Shown here piece by piece: positions 10,893 to 23,028 of a stretch of 64,000 nt of DNA; position 1 is the first letter of the stretch; each line of letters begins with the position of its first letter. The notes beneath the pieces are model-generated. The model saw only the letters and a list, made by a program, of their open reading frames with translations. It had not been told where the DNA came from and made no database searches. Where the stretch lies: positions 558,001 to 622,000 of the forward strand of contig JAEOAD010001176.1 of NCBI GenBank assembly GCA_036365145.1. The letters are read 5' to 3'. Source of the stretch: Orientallactaga sibirica. Its lineage: Eukaryota; Chordata; Mammalia; Rodentia; Dipodidae. Position numbers and translations under genes: made by a program.

Positions 10893-12229
10893 CAGCAATG
10901 GGCTCTGCTTGTATGAATATTTCTGTTCTCAGTCTACCAGTATAAATGCATAATACAAGCTTCTATCCTAATGAAAGATGGCTGGATAATGAAGGCTTTA
11001 CATAGATATATACATATAAACACACACTAAGCTTAGACCTTGGAACCAAAACAGCACACATAAGCTCCTCCAGGTCCCTGACACAGCCTCATAAGCATTG
11101 TTGGGTTTTCTCAACACCTCTAATAGAAGCAGTAGTTGGAACATAAACAGCATCCAAATTGAAAAACAGAAGGAAGCAGGAGCATCTGTGCACTCGGATG
11201 TTGCCGAGTGATGTTGGAGTGTCTAGACTAATGGAGCTGGGTTCTTTGACAAAGCTCTAAAACAAGGTTGTAAAAGGAGGCTTTGAACATTTGCATACTC
11301 AGTGCTACAGCAGCCAGACCAATTCTGAGCTGAACCATTCTGATTAATAACAAAGAAACTAGTCCTGCAAGCCATGAGCTGAGTATGAGCTGTGCTTACC
11401 TGAAGTCCCCTGGGCTAGTACCTTCCTCATTGGCCTTCTGGTTCCCCTGATGGAGGCTGGGCAATCCAGAGGAAGCCTGGGACCCAGCTCTCCAACACCA
11501 TGTCTATGACCCTGGTGCTCGTGTGTCTTCTCTGTGCTTGATTGCCTTGTCTTTGCTCACATTCAACAATCACATAGCATGTGCCCATGGTCATAGCAGC
11601 ATGGTTGTGATGGGGTCATGGCCACTTCCTTTATGCCTTATTCTTACTTCTAGGAGTTTCCCTGTCACCTCTCATTCTTGACAAAGCAATGCTTCTCACA
11701 GTAATGTCCTGGGAAGTTTTTATCAGACCAATTCCAAGATAGCAGATCTTGTGGTCCAGCATGTTTCTCTGAGTTCTGATCCAGCCCTTCTGCATATAGA
11801 TGCTGCTGTGTGTCTTATATTCATTGCTCAAGCACTGCACTCTTGTTAATTAGTCCCTTAGCTGGCTCTCCAGGGGAAGGTGATTGTGTGACTTTCTAAC
11901 AAGGGGTCTAATATCTTTGAAGGTTTCTCTTTAATTTCAAATTCCCAAAACTCCATGCCATGGCTTGCTATCCCACAGCAGATTGCCATGAGACTGGTTT
12001 CTGGTCTTGCCTTCTTCCTATTTGAACTAAAAAGAATGCATTTCTTTGAAGGTCTCCTATATCTCACTTTGGAATATTGTTTTACACATTGCTACCTGAG
12101 CTGGCTTCATGACCTGATCCCCCAAAACATATATTGCTTCCCATTACCAACACATGGCAGAACTTGTAACTGAAAGTTCACCATTTGGTGAATAATTATC
12201 AAATACATTATATACATATATGAAAATGT
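10893..12229. other. Intergenic, no gene seen
   Basis: Mixed-composition DNA without recognised repeats or a convincing frame. Several 60-70 codon frames on either strand overlap each other and look accidental. Confidence 0.45.
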
Positions 12230-12365
12230 CAGGCCATATGTGGTGGTTCACACCTGCAATCCTAGTACTCAGGAGGTAGAGACAGAAGGATTGCTGCAAG
12301 TTTGAAGCCAGCAAGCCAGGGCTACATAATGAGACCCTGGTTCAAAAGAAAGGAAGAAAAGAAAG
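12230..12365 (+). repeat. B1 SINE, old
   Basis: caggccatatgtggtggttc, cctgcaatcctagtactcag, ggctacataatgagaccctg. More diverged than the copy at 10714. Followed by an A/G-rich tail to about 12400. Confidence 0.7.
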
Positions 12366-12589
12366 AATGAAGAGAGGGAGAGGGCAGGAGAGAGGGGGAA
12401 ATGTCTTAATAAATTGATTAATTATAATTAGTGTAAACTAATAAAAAACAAAGTTTGATATTTGGCAGAAGCAGAGAATGATGCAAGTGAGGAGTCATGA
12501 ATTGTATTATCGGAGAGTCAGGAGTAAATCAACTTCTGCCAGAACTGAGAAAAAAGTCCCAATGGTGACCATATCTTCCACCACAGCAC

Positions 12590-12720
12590 TGGTATTCAGA
12601 CTTCAGTGTGCATGAAAATTACCCAGGAATTGTCTGCAGGATGAACACTTACCTGTCACCTCCCATGGATGTTGACACTGTATCTGTCATGGGAAGTAGG
12701 TCTCTATATTGTTAACAGGT
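12590..12720 (+). repeat. MER5-like DNA transposon fragment
   Basis: cttcagtgtgcatgaaaatt followed by acccaggaattgtctgcagg and, later, ttgttaacaggtatcccagg. These are MER5/hAT-Charlie phrases. Very old. Confidence 0.4.
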
Positions 12721-13061
12721 ATCCCAGGAAATCCTTAAACAGTTAGCTCCAAAAACCATACCTAAAGACAGTGTCTCAGGAACTTTAACCCTCCTTGACC
12801 CTGCATGTATGGTGCTGTAAATGGAAGCAAAATAATTAAAGACATGCCATTTAAGAACATGCTCCAGAACCCCACTGACACCATCCTTCCTCCTGGGAAA
12901 ACTGACAGGGTGATTTTGAAGTCCTCCTATCTTATAAATAATTCTCTAACTACAGAGAAGCTCGTGAAGCCTCTAGGTGGCAAAGAAGTGAATGGGAGTT
13001 TCTTGGTGCCTTGTTGACTGAGTCCATCAAGAAGATGATCTAGAGAGAACCCTCCAGGGTA

Positions 13062-13232
13062 GTTGATCCCAAACTTCACTGCAAGTAAGAATCCCCTGAG
13101 GAGTGTTAAAATCCTCAGGTCCAGGTTGTATCTCTTCACAATTAAATCAAAAGTCTGAGTGTAGGAAACAGACACCAGTATTTTTTTAATTCCCAGATGA
13201 TTACAATGTACACTAAAGCTTGAGAACCATTG
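13062..13232 (+). repeat. MER5A-like hAT non-autonomous element
   Basis: tcccaaacttcactgcaagt, gaatcccctgaggagtgtta, ccagatgattacaatgtaca and the 3' end gcttgagaaccattgg match the MER5A order. The terminal cccaaac and gtttgagaacc-like sequences are its inverted ends. Confidence 0.6.
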
Positions 13233-14248
13233 GTAGAAGGCTCCTAATTGTCCCCAGGTATCTTAGGTAGATATTTCACGGGAAAAATAGATTCACTCTT
13301 CCAGTAAGTCTGGTGACATTCCTTATGCTATTTCTCCTCACATAGAAAGACATACTGTATAACATCAGGTGTAAAGTCCCATGATTCAGAAAACATATTA
13401 ATTTTAATCCATCATTTTCCAACAATATTTATCGCAGAACCTCTGTTTCCTTAGCATCTCACAGGACCAGACTTCCTAGGAAATATGTTCCTTAGACACC
13501 ACAGCTCTGATGAGGCTCAGCAATGCTAAATAGCAAAGCAGGATTTTTTTTTTTAATCTCCTGATGACTCATTTTAGGATCTGGCTTTTTTAGGTCTCTA
13601 TGAGATTGTCTCCCCAAAGAGCACTAACTCCTACTGGGAAAGGACTTGCAAGGGAGTCTGGGAAAGCAGCATCCTTGAGTATGGAACCCTAAGGAACTCT
13701 GGAAGAAGTTAGCACCTTGTCCTTTATGAAAGACTTTCCCTGTAGTCATGAAGTGGGTGTCAAGGCATAGTCCCTGAAGTTCTACTTCATAAGCAGTGTA
13801 GACTGTTCACCCTCCCCAGACAGAGTGAAATCAGTTATTTAACCCAGTGGAACCTTGTTTTTAGAAAACTTTGAATTAGTTTAAATGAATTTAAGCCATT
13901 TAATTAGTTAACTGAATGTTTCTACAATGCATATATAAATGAGAACATCTCATTACACCTCCATAAATAGGCACATTGTTATTTGTCAATTAAAGTTTTA
14001 AAGCTTTACACATTTATAAGACACTATGGGAATGTATATGAAGCATTTATCTACCACACTGTTCCAGAAAAGAACCAAAAGGAACCTAGAAGAATATTGA
14101 TCAAACTTTCACATGCTATATTGGGGCCTAAAAAATTAAAGTAAAAGAAGTTTGGGTATATTTTTTCTAAGAATGGGGGGAGGTTGAGTTAGGGTGACTG
14201 GACCCTTTAAGGTAAAAAGGGCAGGAAATTTTCACTTGCTGGAAATCC
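13233..14248. other. Intergenic, no gene seen
   Basis: AT-rich sequence with no recognised repeat or coding frame. Confidence 0.45.
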
Positions 14249-14445
14249 AAGATGATCTATTTCTTATTTTTGTTTTGTTTTGTTTTTTTAATTTTTTATT
14301 ACAACTTCTATACTTACACACTATAAATCATGATATTTCCCTTCCCTCCCCCATTCCCCTTCAGAACTCTATTCTCTGTCATATCCCCTCCCTCTCTCCA
14401 TTAGTCTCTCTTTTAATTTGATGTCAAAGATGATCTATTTCTTAT
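14249..14445 (-). mobile_element. 5'-truncated LINE-1 3' end with 19-bp target duplication
   Basis: aagatgatctatttcttat occurs exactly at 14249-14267 and 14427-14445. Between them is a poly(T)-headed (antisense poly(A)) 159-bp copy of the 3' end seen elsewhere (acaacttctatacttacaca, ccctccctctctccattagt). A long exact duplication, an A-tail and 5' truncation are the marks of target-primed reverse transcription, so this family is a LINE. Confidence 0.85.
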
Positions 14446-14461
14446 CTCTTGCCTAGTTCCA

Positions 14462-15146
14462 AAGAACTGTTTTTCCACAAATAGTCAGGATCCCTTTGGG
14501 GAGGGAAGTCTTTCATAGGAATTAAACATTGCAGTTTGTCAAGTTCAGCCCCCAGAACTTGGTGCAAGAGCTAATCTCTTCCTGAGACAGCCCCTAGCCC
14601 AAACCAACCAGCTGGCCCTCTGGTTCACCTGGGCCAAAAGACAGCCCACCACCCCAAGGTTATAAATACCTTTGCAAAGGGAGGGAAGTGGCTCTCTCTG
14701 ATCACTTGGGAATTTCCAACTGTGGGTGAGTTTTTCCCTCCGTTGGGCCTGGTCAGGCCCAAGCCCAGCTGGGAGGGCCCCCAGCCCTTTCTCTCCACAT
14801 GGGTTCTTTATCCCCTCCAGCTCCCCACATGGCAGGAGCTCCTTGAATTTTCTTTTCTCTTTCCACACTTTTTTCCCCAAATCTGTATCTGGTCACATGG
14901 ACTCCTGAGCTACACATGGGTTTTGGGCTCCACATGGTGTACTTCTCTTCTCCCCACTTTATCTCCTCTTACCTCCCAGCTTTCCCCTTTCTCCACTACT
15001 TTGTAAAATCTGAATAAAATGTGGTAGTTTAAAAATCATTCTCTTGTATCTAGAATTGTCAATTCTTTGGTTTGCAGATATAAGCTCAAGGATTGGGGTT
15101 CCAGAAACATCCCTGAACCCCAATTTCCCCTTTATAAGAACTGTTT
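14462..15146 (+). mobile_element. Probable solo LTR, family not recognised
   Basis: Promoter-like ggttataaatacctttgc near 14660 and a poly(A) signal, tctgaataaaatgtggtag, near 15010, about 350 bp apart, as in an LTR. The direct repeat aagaactgttt stands at 14462-14472 and 15136-15146 and may include the target duplication. Exact termini are unclear. Confidence 0.45.
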
Positions 15147-15329
15147 CTCTTAGACAAAACTTTGGAAAATTTAAATCCAACAGATATCAAAGACAGATAG
15201 ATGATTGATAGATTATAGAACTAATTTACAACTACTGACATACATATATACAACTGAAATGGAATGAGGTGGGAAAATGATTGCTAGATGAATAGATCGG
15301 TTAAATATATTAACTTATTTATCTATAGA

Positions 15330-15490
15330 ACAATACCATGACTTGGTTATTATTAATATCCTCATTTTAATGAGATTAGAAAATTTCAGCATAGGGTTGG
15401 AGTGGGTCCCAAATACTTCCACCAGAAGAAGCAGAGCTGGGTTTGAATCCAGAAGTCTGATTCCAGAATGCACACTTCTAAGTCATCAAC
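15330..15490 (+). repeat. MIR SINE, ancient
   Basis: ttattattaatatcctcatt, gcagagctgggtttgaatcc and agaagtctgattccagaatg follow the MIR consensus. Confidence 0.6.
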
Positions 15491-15837
15491 CACACTCTAA
15501 ACTCACACAAGGATATTTCTGTACTCCATATTTGGGAACACATGGAAGAGTCTCTCTTTATGTCTGTATTTTCCTTCTGTTCTTTTACACAAAGTGAGAC
15601 TTGGTTAGAGATAGCACCTAAGCTACAAGGCTAGCACACTGTGGTAAGAAATTCTTAAGACACCTGGCCAGGATTTTTGTCTTTCCATAAACTATCAACC
15701 ATACCACTGATGATGAGGTGGGATCAGATTCATCTTTCTCAAATGTAGTGTCATTTCCAAAGCAGTAGCTAATTGCACAAGGACAAGGCCCTATCTCAAT
15801 TTTTGCAAGAAATAAACACCTCTTCCAAAAAGATTTT

Positions 15838-16842
15838 TAAGCTCTTTATTGTCAACCTCCATACATATATGCACAATGTACCATGATCATAATCCCTTCC
15901 CATCATCCTCCATTATGACCCTATTCCTTACACTTCCTCACCTGAATTCCTTCTTTCTAACCTCTTCTATTTTGATGTCATTTTTTGCCCTTATATAATG
16001 CAGGTATTATGCAGGTCTTATGTTGGTAGTGAAAGCCACTGTGAAGTCATAAGTGCAACCATCATTTTGAGTTGGGAAGACAGTGTTCCAAAACACTCCT
16101 ATCCATTCTTTGGCTCTTACATTCTATCATCTCTTTCACAATGGTCCATGAGCCTTGGAGGGTGTGATAGAAATGCTTCATTTAGTACTTAACTCTCCAC
16201 TATCACTTCTTCTCAGTGCTCTGATAAAGTCACCACCATCTGAAAAGAGAAGTTTCTCAAACTAAAATGAGAGAGCAGCATTAATGCATGAGCATAAACA
16301 TAGTTATTTACAGGACAACAGTAGTAGCTTCCTGTATGGCACAATGCAGGTCAGGCCCTAGCCAGGCTGCCTGCTAGTATGCATGGCACAATGCAGGTCC
16401 GGCCTAGCCAGACCGCATGCTAGAAGAAACCAGGAAGTGGCTTCTGTGGACATTGCATCCTGCACAGACCTGGCGTGACAACAGCTACAGCCCCATGTTC
16501 GCGAGCAACCTGCTGCAAGATGATCTGCCCAGAGACAGGCTGTCATTGGTCACAAGAAGGGGATCACCCCATACAATGATTGGCCAGCCAAACCCTTTAA
16601 ACCCCCTACACTTCCTTGAATAAACGAGTTTGCAGCAGCTCACCTTCTGCCTGCTTCCACCCAACTCCTGGAGTCTGTGTCATGACTCTACGCCTCTCCC
16701 CCTACTCGGCAGAAACCCTGTGGTCCCTCTTGGGCTGGCCCTAGGACAGACCCCAACAGCTTCCTCCATAAGGTTTATGAACTTCTAGCCATAGGCTTAT
16801 GACTAGGTTTCAGTCTAGAGAAATGTTCAAAATCTCTGTCAC
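15838..16842 (-). mobile_element. LINE-1 3' region, antisense, split by an LTR
   Basis: Left arm 15838-16326 and right arm 16765-16842 line up with the continuous antisense copy at 35263-36310 (catctgaaaagagaagtttc, then aaggtttatgaac and gactaggttt). The LTR at 16333 was inserted into it. Confidence 0.65.
16327..16764 (+). mobile_element. Solo LTR, class II ERV type, 6-bp target duplication
   Basis: LTR 16333-16758 (426 bp), TGTATGGC to CCCCAACA, flanked by gcttcc at 16327-16332 and 16759-16764. It holds a U3 with ttggccagccaaacccttta, a poly(A) signal in cttgaataaacgagtttgca (16615-16635) and a C-rich R-U5. A 6-bp duplication is typical of ERVK-class integrases; the class call rests on that. 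U3 contains an imperfect tandem copy of a roughly 48-bp unit starting at catggcacaatgcaggtc. Orientation follows the AATAAA. Confidence 0.75.
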
Positions 16843-17415
16843 ACCTTCCAAGGCTCACGGTCCATTGTGGAAGAGGAGACAGAAAGAATCTAAGAGGGAA
16901 GGACTGCTTACAATGTAATAGACCAGATAGAAATTGGCCCTGAGGGCCTGGAGCGATGGCTTAGCAGTTAAGTGCTTGCCTGTGAAGCCTAAGGACCCCG
17001 GTTCGAGGCTCGATTCCCCAGGACCCACGTAAACCAGATGCACAAGATGGATTATGCATCTGGAGTTCATTTCCAATGGCTGGAGGCCCTGGCATGTTCT
17101 CTCTCTCCCTCTCTCTCTCTCTCTCTTTCTCTATCTGCCTGTTGCTCTCACATAAAATAAATAAAAATAAACAAAAAAAATTTTTTTAAAAGAAATTGGT
17201 CCTGATATAACATGACCTAGCAGTGCCTAGCACTATCTTCACAAGATCCTCATAATAGGAGGAAAAGATGATGACATCAAAATAAAAGAGAGACTAATGG
17301 AGAGAAGGAGGGGATATGATGGACGGTGGGTTTGTGTAGGGGAAAGTGGGGGAAGGGAGGATATTATCATGGTTTATTGTCTGCAAGTATGGAAGCTGTC
17401 AATAAAAAGGAACAA
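16843..17415 (+). mobile_element. LINE-1 3' UTR, sense, split by a SINE
   Basis: ccaaggctcacggtccattg, aggactgcttacaatgtaat, then after the SINE catgacctagcagtgcctag, taaaagagagactaatggag and ggaagctgtcaataaaaagg. This gives the sense orientation of the repeat seen antisense at 1229, 14268, 15838, 25908 and 35263. Confidence 0.7.
16930..17217 (+). repeat. SINE-A with 14-bp target duplication
   Basis: Body 16945-17195 with a good B-box region (ccccggttcgaggctcgatt) and a long CT tract. The flanks agaaattggccctg and agaaattggtcctg differ by one base, indicating a moderately young insertion into L1. Confidence 0.85.
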
Positions 17416-17417
17416 AA

Positions 17418-17670
17418 GGGCTGGAGAGATGGCTTAGCAGTTAAGGCACTTGCCTGCAAAGCCAAAGGACCCAGGTTGGACTCCCCAGGACCCACATAAG
17501 CCAGATGCACAAGGGGGCGCAGGCATTTGTAGTTCATTTGCAGTGGGTGGAGGACCTGGAGCACCCATTCTCTCTCTCTCTCTCTCTCTCTCTCATTCTA
17601 TCTCTCTCTCCCTGCCTATTTCTGTATCTCTCTCAAATAAATAAATAAAAATAAAAATATTTTTGAAAAA
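17418..17670 (+). repeat. SINE-A
   Basis: Starts ggctggagagatggcttagc directly after the A-rich end of the preceding L1. Has ggcgcaggcatttgtagttc, a (CT)n tract at 17569-17595 and an aaataaataaataaa tail. Confidence 0.85.
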
Positions 17671-17804
17671 GGAAAAATACACAGAAAGTTAAAATAAATA
17701 AATAATCAGACATGGCCAGCATAGCCGTTGCTGCTGGCTTGGCTGCCTGGAGAGAGGGGACCACAGACGTGGGAGCCCAAAAGAGCTCTGGGGAGCCTGT
17801 GGTG

Positions 17805-17950
17805 GAGTTGGTGGAGCTTTGGGAACTGAGCTACCCCTGATGGACCCACACCCCCCAAGATGGATCTAAACCTGGGACCTGGAGATTAGAACTGGGGTTC
17901 TTAGGTTTGGCAGGCAGGTGCCTTAACTGCCAAGTCATCTCTCCAGCACT
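17805..17950 (-). repeat. Second-subfamily SINE, 5' fragment
   Basis: Minus strand carries the head and the cagttaaggcacctgcctgc / aatctccaggtcccaggttt part of the subfamily at 8373-8657. The body is lost. Confidence 0.65.
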
Positions 17951-17994
17951 CATTTTATTATTATTTGAAGGGCAAGTTAAGAAAGGTTTTTTTA

Positions 17995-18139
17995 AGCCAG
18001 TCATGGTGGCACACACCTTTAATCCCAGCAATTGAGAGGCAGAAGTAGGAGGATTGCCATAAGTTCGAGGCCACCCTGAGAATACAGAGTGAATTCTGAG
18101 CTAGAGTGAGATCCTACCTTGAAAAGCCAAAAACAGAAA

Positions 18140-18179
<40 letters not shown>

Positions 18180-18213
18180 GAAGGAAGGAAGGAAGGAAGG
18201 AAGGAAGGAAGGG
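17995..18213 (+). repeat. B1 SINE with (GAAA)n/(GAAG)n tail
   Basis: agccagtcatggtggcacac to gagtgagatcctaccttgaa, with part of the second internal repeat missing. Followed by (GAAA)n and (GGAA)n at about 18138-18213, an expanded B1 tail. Confidence 0.8.
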
Positions 18214-19351
18214 GGGTTTATTTTAGTAAGGAAAGATAAACAGCTTCCAGTTTAAAGGGTTCCCTAGCAGGTAATCCCTCATTTTGTAATTTTAATTCTT
18301 CTCTGTTTTATTGAAACTGCACTATTTTTTTTTAACATTCAAGATTTCTAATCTCTAAGTCTTAAGATAGAAATCTTGGCATGGCCAGTGTGCACATTTC
18401 TCTCCTGAGGTGCTTTCTTCTCACATGGGATGTGATGATTTTCTATAAATTCTCCTTGAATTTATAGTGTGATGCCAAATAAAAATTTCCCAGGATCTTA
18501 TTAAGGTTGAACCATATGAAATTGCCCCAATTTTATCATTTTAATTTACAAAACTCATAGTTCCATGAGGTTAACCCTAATAAATATCCTCTTCACCCAC
18601 TAAACCAGATACTTAGTGGACTTGGGATTATATATATTTTTTAAAAATAAGTTTTTAAAGTACAGTTAAACTTTTTCCACTATGGAATTTACATGTAATA
18701 ACACTTGTGTTATATATTTGTAAAGACTTGTTAACCCACAGTTGCTTGACTTTCATAGTTGCTTGCATGGAAAGAAAAAAACACCACTGGTGAATGTAGT
18801 TTGTCAACATGACTTTGACTGTCACACTGTATCATGATCGCAGTGGGCATTCAGACAATGCATTCTGTACCATCACGCGAATCCCCTGATGCAGAGCAAT
18901 GTGATGTCTAGGAAGTGTGGGAGGTTGGCCAGGATCTCAGGAGCACATGCTCATGATTCTTGGTCACAGGGCACCCTTTAGGGTGAAGCCATTAATAATG
19001 GCCTTCAACTCTTATTCAGTCTGATCTTGCATTAACCAGTATTTTAAGCTGTGGTGTTGAAAGGATATGTCAACTCTTTCCAGTCTCATAATTCAAAGAA
19101 AGGAACTTGGTTCCCAGGACTTGGCTTTGAGGAGAAAAAATATTTTCTAACGTTCCAAGAAAGAACTTTGAGCTTGCTGGTTTTAAATATGCTCCTCAAA
19201 TGACAAACCCCAGATGAAAAATTTTATGATGATTCATCCCAATTACACTTTGACTTGACTCATATTATTGGAATTTAGATTTGTAAAAGCACTGTTCGGT
19301 AAGCATCTTGGAAATCGACAGAATCAAGAGTATGTTAGGGCTCAAAATATC
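18214..19351. other. Intergenic, no gene seen
   Basis: AT-rich unique-looking sequence. No frame or repeat recognised. Confidence 0.45.
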
Positions 19352-19515
19352 TTTTTGTTTTGTTTTGTTTTTTGTTTTTCGAGGTAGGGTCTCACTCTGG
19401 CCCAGGCTAACCTGGAATGCACTATGTAATCTCAGGGTGGCCTCAAACTCATTGCAATCCTCCTACCTCTGCCTCCCAAGTGTTGGGATTAAAGGCGCAC
19501 ACCACCACGTGTCTT
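19352..19515 (-). repeat. B1 SINE
   Basis: Antisense copy: poly(T), cgaggtagggtctcactctg, ggattaaaggcgcacaccac. Confidence 0.85.
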
Positions 19516-20199
19516 AATAATGACCATCTTGTAGGAGTCATGCTCCATAAATACCGATGACAGGAAGGAGACCTGCACAAACTGGGTTTCCACAGCCTTC
19601 CCTCCCTTCTCTTCTTAGTTCCTTGATAAATGAACCACTCCTGGAGCTACCTAAGGTGGATTAACTTTCCATTTTTTTGACTTATGTGATAAATGAGGCT
19701 CTGGGACCTTGAAAGTTAAATCCCTTTGGATCTATATAGTAAAGCCATGTTTATTTCAACAGTGGCTCAAGTACTTGACTGTCATGACATGTAACTAATG
19801 TTGAAGACAATGTTTCTTCTCCCAACTTTTACAGGGTATGTTTCTTAAACATTTATAATGTCCAAACTGTATACAAGGCTATGTATTGTAACAATTATGG
19901 GTGTGTATATTTTGCAAAGATTGTAGTTACTATATCTTGTAAAGGGAAGTATTTTCGTAAATTGTTTTTGTTTTATAAGCAGTAATAAAAACATACAAGA
20001 AAGCTAAAAATATCAGAAAAAAGTTGGTTATCCACACAGCAGACATGCCACTATTGTACTAGTGAGCACACCTTGTCTTGGCCAGCCAGTTGTGTAGATT
20101 ACAGGGGCCACTTCTGGTTAAGACTGTTAAAGGCATTTCTCCCCGATGAGATGTATAGCTTTATTGACCTAACAAAGAAGTAAGTTTCCATATGAGTTA
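19516..20199. other. Intergenic, possible MIR remnant
   Basis: 19665-19750 (gataaatgaggctctgggac, then ttaaatccctttggat) resembles the MIR 3' half. The rest is unremarkable. Confidence 0.4.
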
Positions 20200-21145
20200 C
20201 TCATAACATCTTTGGTTTTTATTGACCCTCCTCTCCTCCATGCCTCCCCATCCCACTTAGACCAGTCTACCCCCACTATTCTGCCCCTCTACTTACATAT
20301 CTGTTATCCCTTCCCCTTAAGCCCTCCCTTCTCCCTGTGAAAGCCCCTTTCTAGCTTCTTGTCCCATATTACTGACTATTGCTCCAAATACCATACTCTT
20401 CAAAAAATTCAAAGCTAGACTTTTCATATGAGAGAAATGTGGTGTTTGACTTTCTAAGCCTGGATTACCTCACTTAGTTTATATTCCAGATTCAAAGAAA
20501 ATTTCATAATTTCATTTGTCTTTGTAGCTGAATAAAATTCCATTGTGTATATGAACCACATCTTCATTATACAGTTAATAGTTGGTGGACTTCTAGGTTG
20601 ACTGTATTTCCTAGTTATTGTGAAAGGAGCAGCAGTAAACATGAATAAGCAACTATCTTTATAGTAACGAGTTTCTAGAGTGCCCAAAAAATGGCACAAC
20701 TAAGTCATGTGGTAGATCTAGTTTTAGCCCTTTCAGAAGCCTGCACAGTGGTTTCGATAATGGTTGTACCAATTGACAGTCCCATCAACATCAGATGAAG
20801 ATTCTGAATCCTTTCATACACTCTCACCAGCATTTATTGTTACTTAATTTATTGATGACAGCCATTCTACCAGGAGTGACATGGAATATCAAAATAGTTT
20901 TAATTTGAATTACCATGGTGGTTAGAGATTTTGATCATTGTTAAAGTATTATTGGCTATTTGTATTTCTTCTTTTGAGAACTCTATTCAGTTCCAATTTA
21001 AGTGGATTATTTGACTTTATTTAGTTAGTATTTTTAGTTCTTTCTGTATTCTTGATATTAATCCTTTGTCCTGGGTAGAGCTGACAGATTTTCTCCTATT
21101 CTGTAGACTACCTCTTTGCTTGATTAACAGTGCCCCTTGCTGTAC

Positions 21146-21375
21146 AAAAGCATTTTTTTAGAGAGAGTGAGAGAGAATTGGTGTGCCAGGCCTTAGCCAC
21201 TGTAATCAGACTCCAGATACTTGCACCACCTAGTGGGCATGTGCAATCTAGTGCTTGCCTCACCTTTTGTGTATCTGGCTTATGTAGAATCTGGAGAAAT
21301 ATCCAACTTTGGTCCTTAGGCTTTGCAGGCAAGCTCCTTAACTGCTAAGCCATCTCTCCAGGCCCAAAAGCATTT
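21146..21375 (-). repeat. SINE-A with target duplication
   Basis: Body from about 21160 to 21364. Flanked by acaaaagcattt at its 5' (plus-strand) side and caaaagcattt after the element. Inserted into L1. Confidence 0.8.
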
Positions 21376-21956
21376 GATTCATGAAGTTCTACTGGTTGAT
21401 TAGTGGCCTTTTCCCCACAGTAACTAGACTTTTTACTCAGAACGTTCTTGTTTGTGCCTATATGTTGAAGTGTTTTCTACTCTTTCCTCTATTCTATTTT
21501 CTCTAGTAATTTCAGATGTTAAGGTCTTTAATCTGTTTAGTTAGTTCTTGTGCACAGGGAGAGAAAAGGATTGAGATTCATTCTGTACCATATAGTTATT
21601 CATATATCCCAGCACCATTTGTTAAAGATGGTGAGTTTTATTGGCATATTTGTCAATTTTCAGATGGCTATTGCTGTTTGGGTTTATATCTGCATCCTCT
21701 GTTCTGTTCCATGAACCAACACGTCTATTTTTGAGCCAGTATTATGCTGTTTTGTTACTATAGCTCTGTAATATACCTTGAAATTAGATATGGTGACAGA
21801 TCTAGACTTATTTTTCTTGCACAGGATTACTTTGGCTACCCAAGGCTTTTGGGGAACCCAAATTAATTTTGGGGTTATTTTTATATTTCTGTGAACAATA
21901 GCATTGGAATTTTTATGGGCATTACATTAAATCTGTAGATTGCTTTTCATAAGTAT

Positions 21957-22283
21957 AGTTGCCTTCACATTGCTGGGATAAATCACCTGACCAAAAACAG
22001 CTTATGGGAGGAAAGTTTTTTTATTTTGGCTTACAATTCATGGTGACAGGGGAAAGCATGGCTTAAGCAGAGAATGGACATCACCTCTGCCACAGAAGGT
22101 GAAAAACAGCAGCAGAAGAGTGAGCCCAACTCTAGCAAGGAGGAGCTTGCTATCATACTCCTAAGCCCACCCCGAAAAACACACTTCCTCCGTGTAGACT
22201 CCACCTCCAAAACTATAAGCAGCTGGGGACCAAGCACTCAGAACACTTGAGTTTATAAGGGACATCTGATTCAAACCAACACA
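21957..22283 (-). mobile_element. MaLR LTR (ORR1-like), antisense
   Basis: The minus-strand reading begins tgtgttggtttgaatcagat at 22283 and proceeds through caagtgttctgag and ggcagaggtgatgtcc to the U5 phrase on the left (ttgctgggataaatcacctg on plus). The AATAAA is not preserved clearly. Confidence 0.7.
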
Positions 22284-22982
22284 GTAAGATAGCCAATTTT
22301 ATGTGCTCATTCTTTCAATCCATGGAATGCAAAAAGATATCTTTCCATTTCCTAGTGTTTTCTTTATTTTTTGAGTGTTTTAAAGTTTTCATTGTAGAGT
22401 TGTTTTTGGTTTTGTTTTTGTTTTTCCTGGTTAGGTTTACTCTAAGGTGATTTTGTTTTTTTCTTTTTTTTTTTTTGAGCCAATTGTAAGTGGGATTGTT
22501 TCCCTGATTTCTTCAAAACTTTTATTGTGAAGGGATGCTGAATTTTGTCAAGTACCCTTTCAGCATCTACTGAGTTGATCATGTGAGTTTTGTTCCTGAG
22601 TCCATTTATACTGTGTATTACAATTATTGGAATAAAATCTCTGCAATAAAACACACTTGATCATTATGAATGATATTTTAGCAAGTTCTTGTATTCTGTT
22701 TGCAAGTATTTTGTTGAGTATTTTTACATCTATGTTCATGAAAAAGATTTTCCTTTTGGGTTAAAAATTAAATGATATTTTCCTTTTTGGTTAAAAATTA
22801 AATGTTATTTAATTGTTGATGAGATTGAGATATTAAAACAACTCACTACTATGGTGCTTGGGTTAATCTGTAATTTTTATGTACTAATGTTACTTTAATG
22901 AATTAAATTATATTAAATTATAATTAATGAATTAAATTATAATGTGCTCTTGTTCAGTTTTCCCTTAATCAGTATTAAGTGA

Positions 22983-22984
22983 CT

Positions 22985-23023
<39 letters not shown>

Positions 23024-23028
23024 TTTTA
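22983..23028. repeat. (TTTA)n microsatellite
   Basis: About eleven uninterrupted TTTA units. Possibly the remnant of a SINE tail. Confidence 0.9.

Noticed and set aside
14545..15006. Overlapping frames of 60-111 codons on both strands
   Set aside because: They lie inside an LTR-like unit with promoter and poly(A) signals. No protein similarity recognised.
16945..17035. Possible functional tRNA gene (clear A and B boxes)
   Set aside because: This is the head of a dispersed SINE with many copies. I see no complete cloverleaf.
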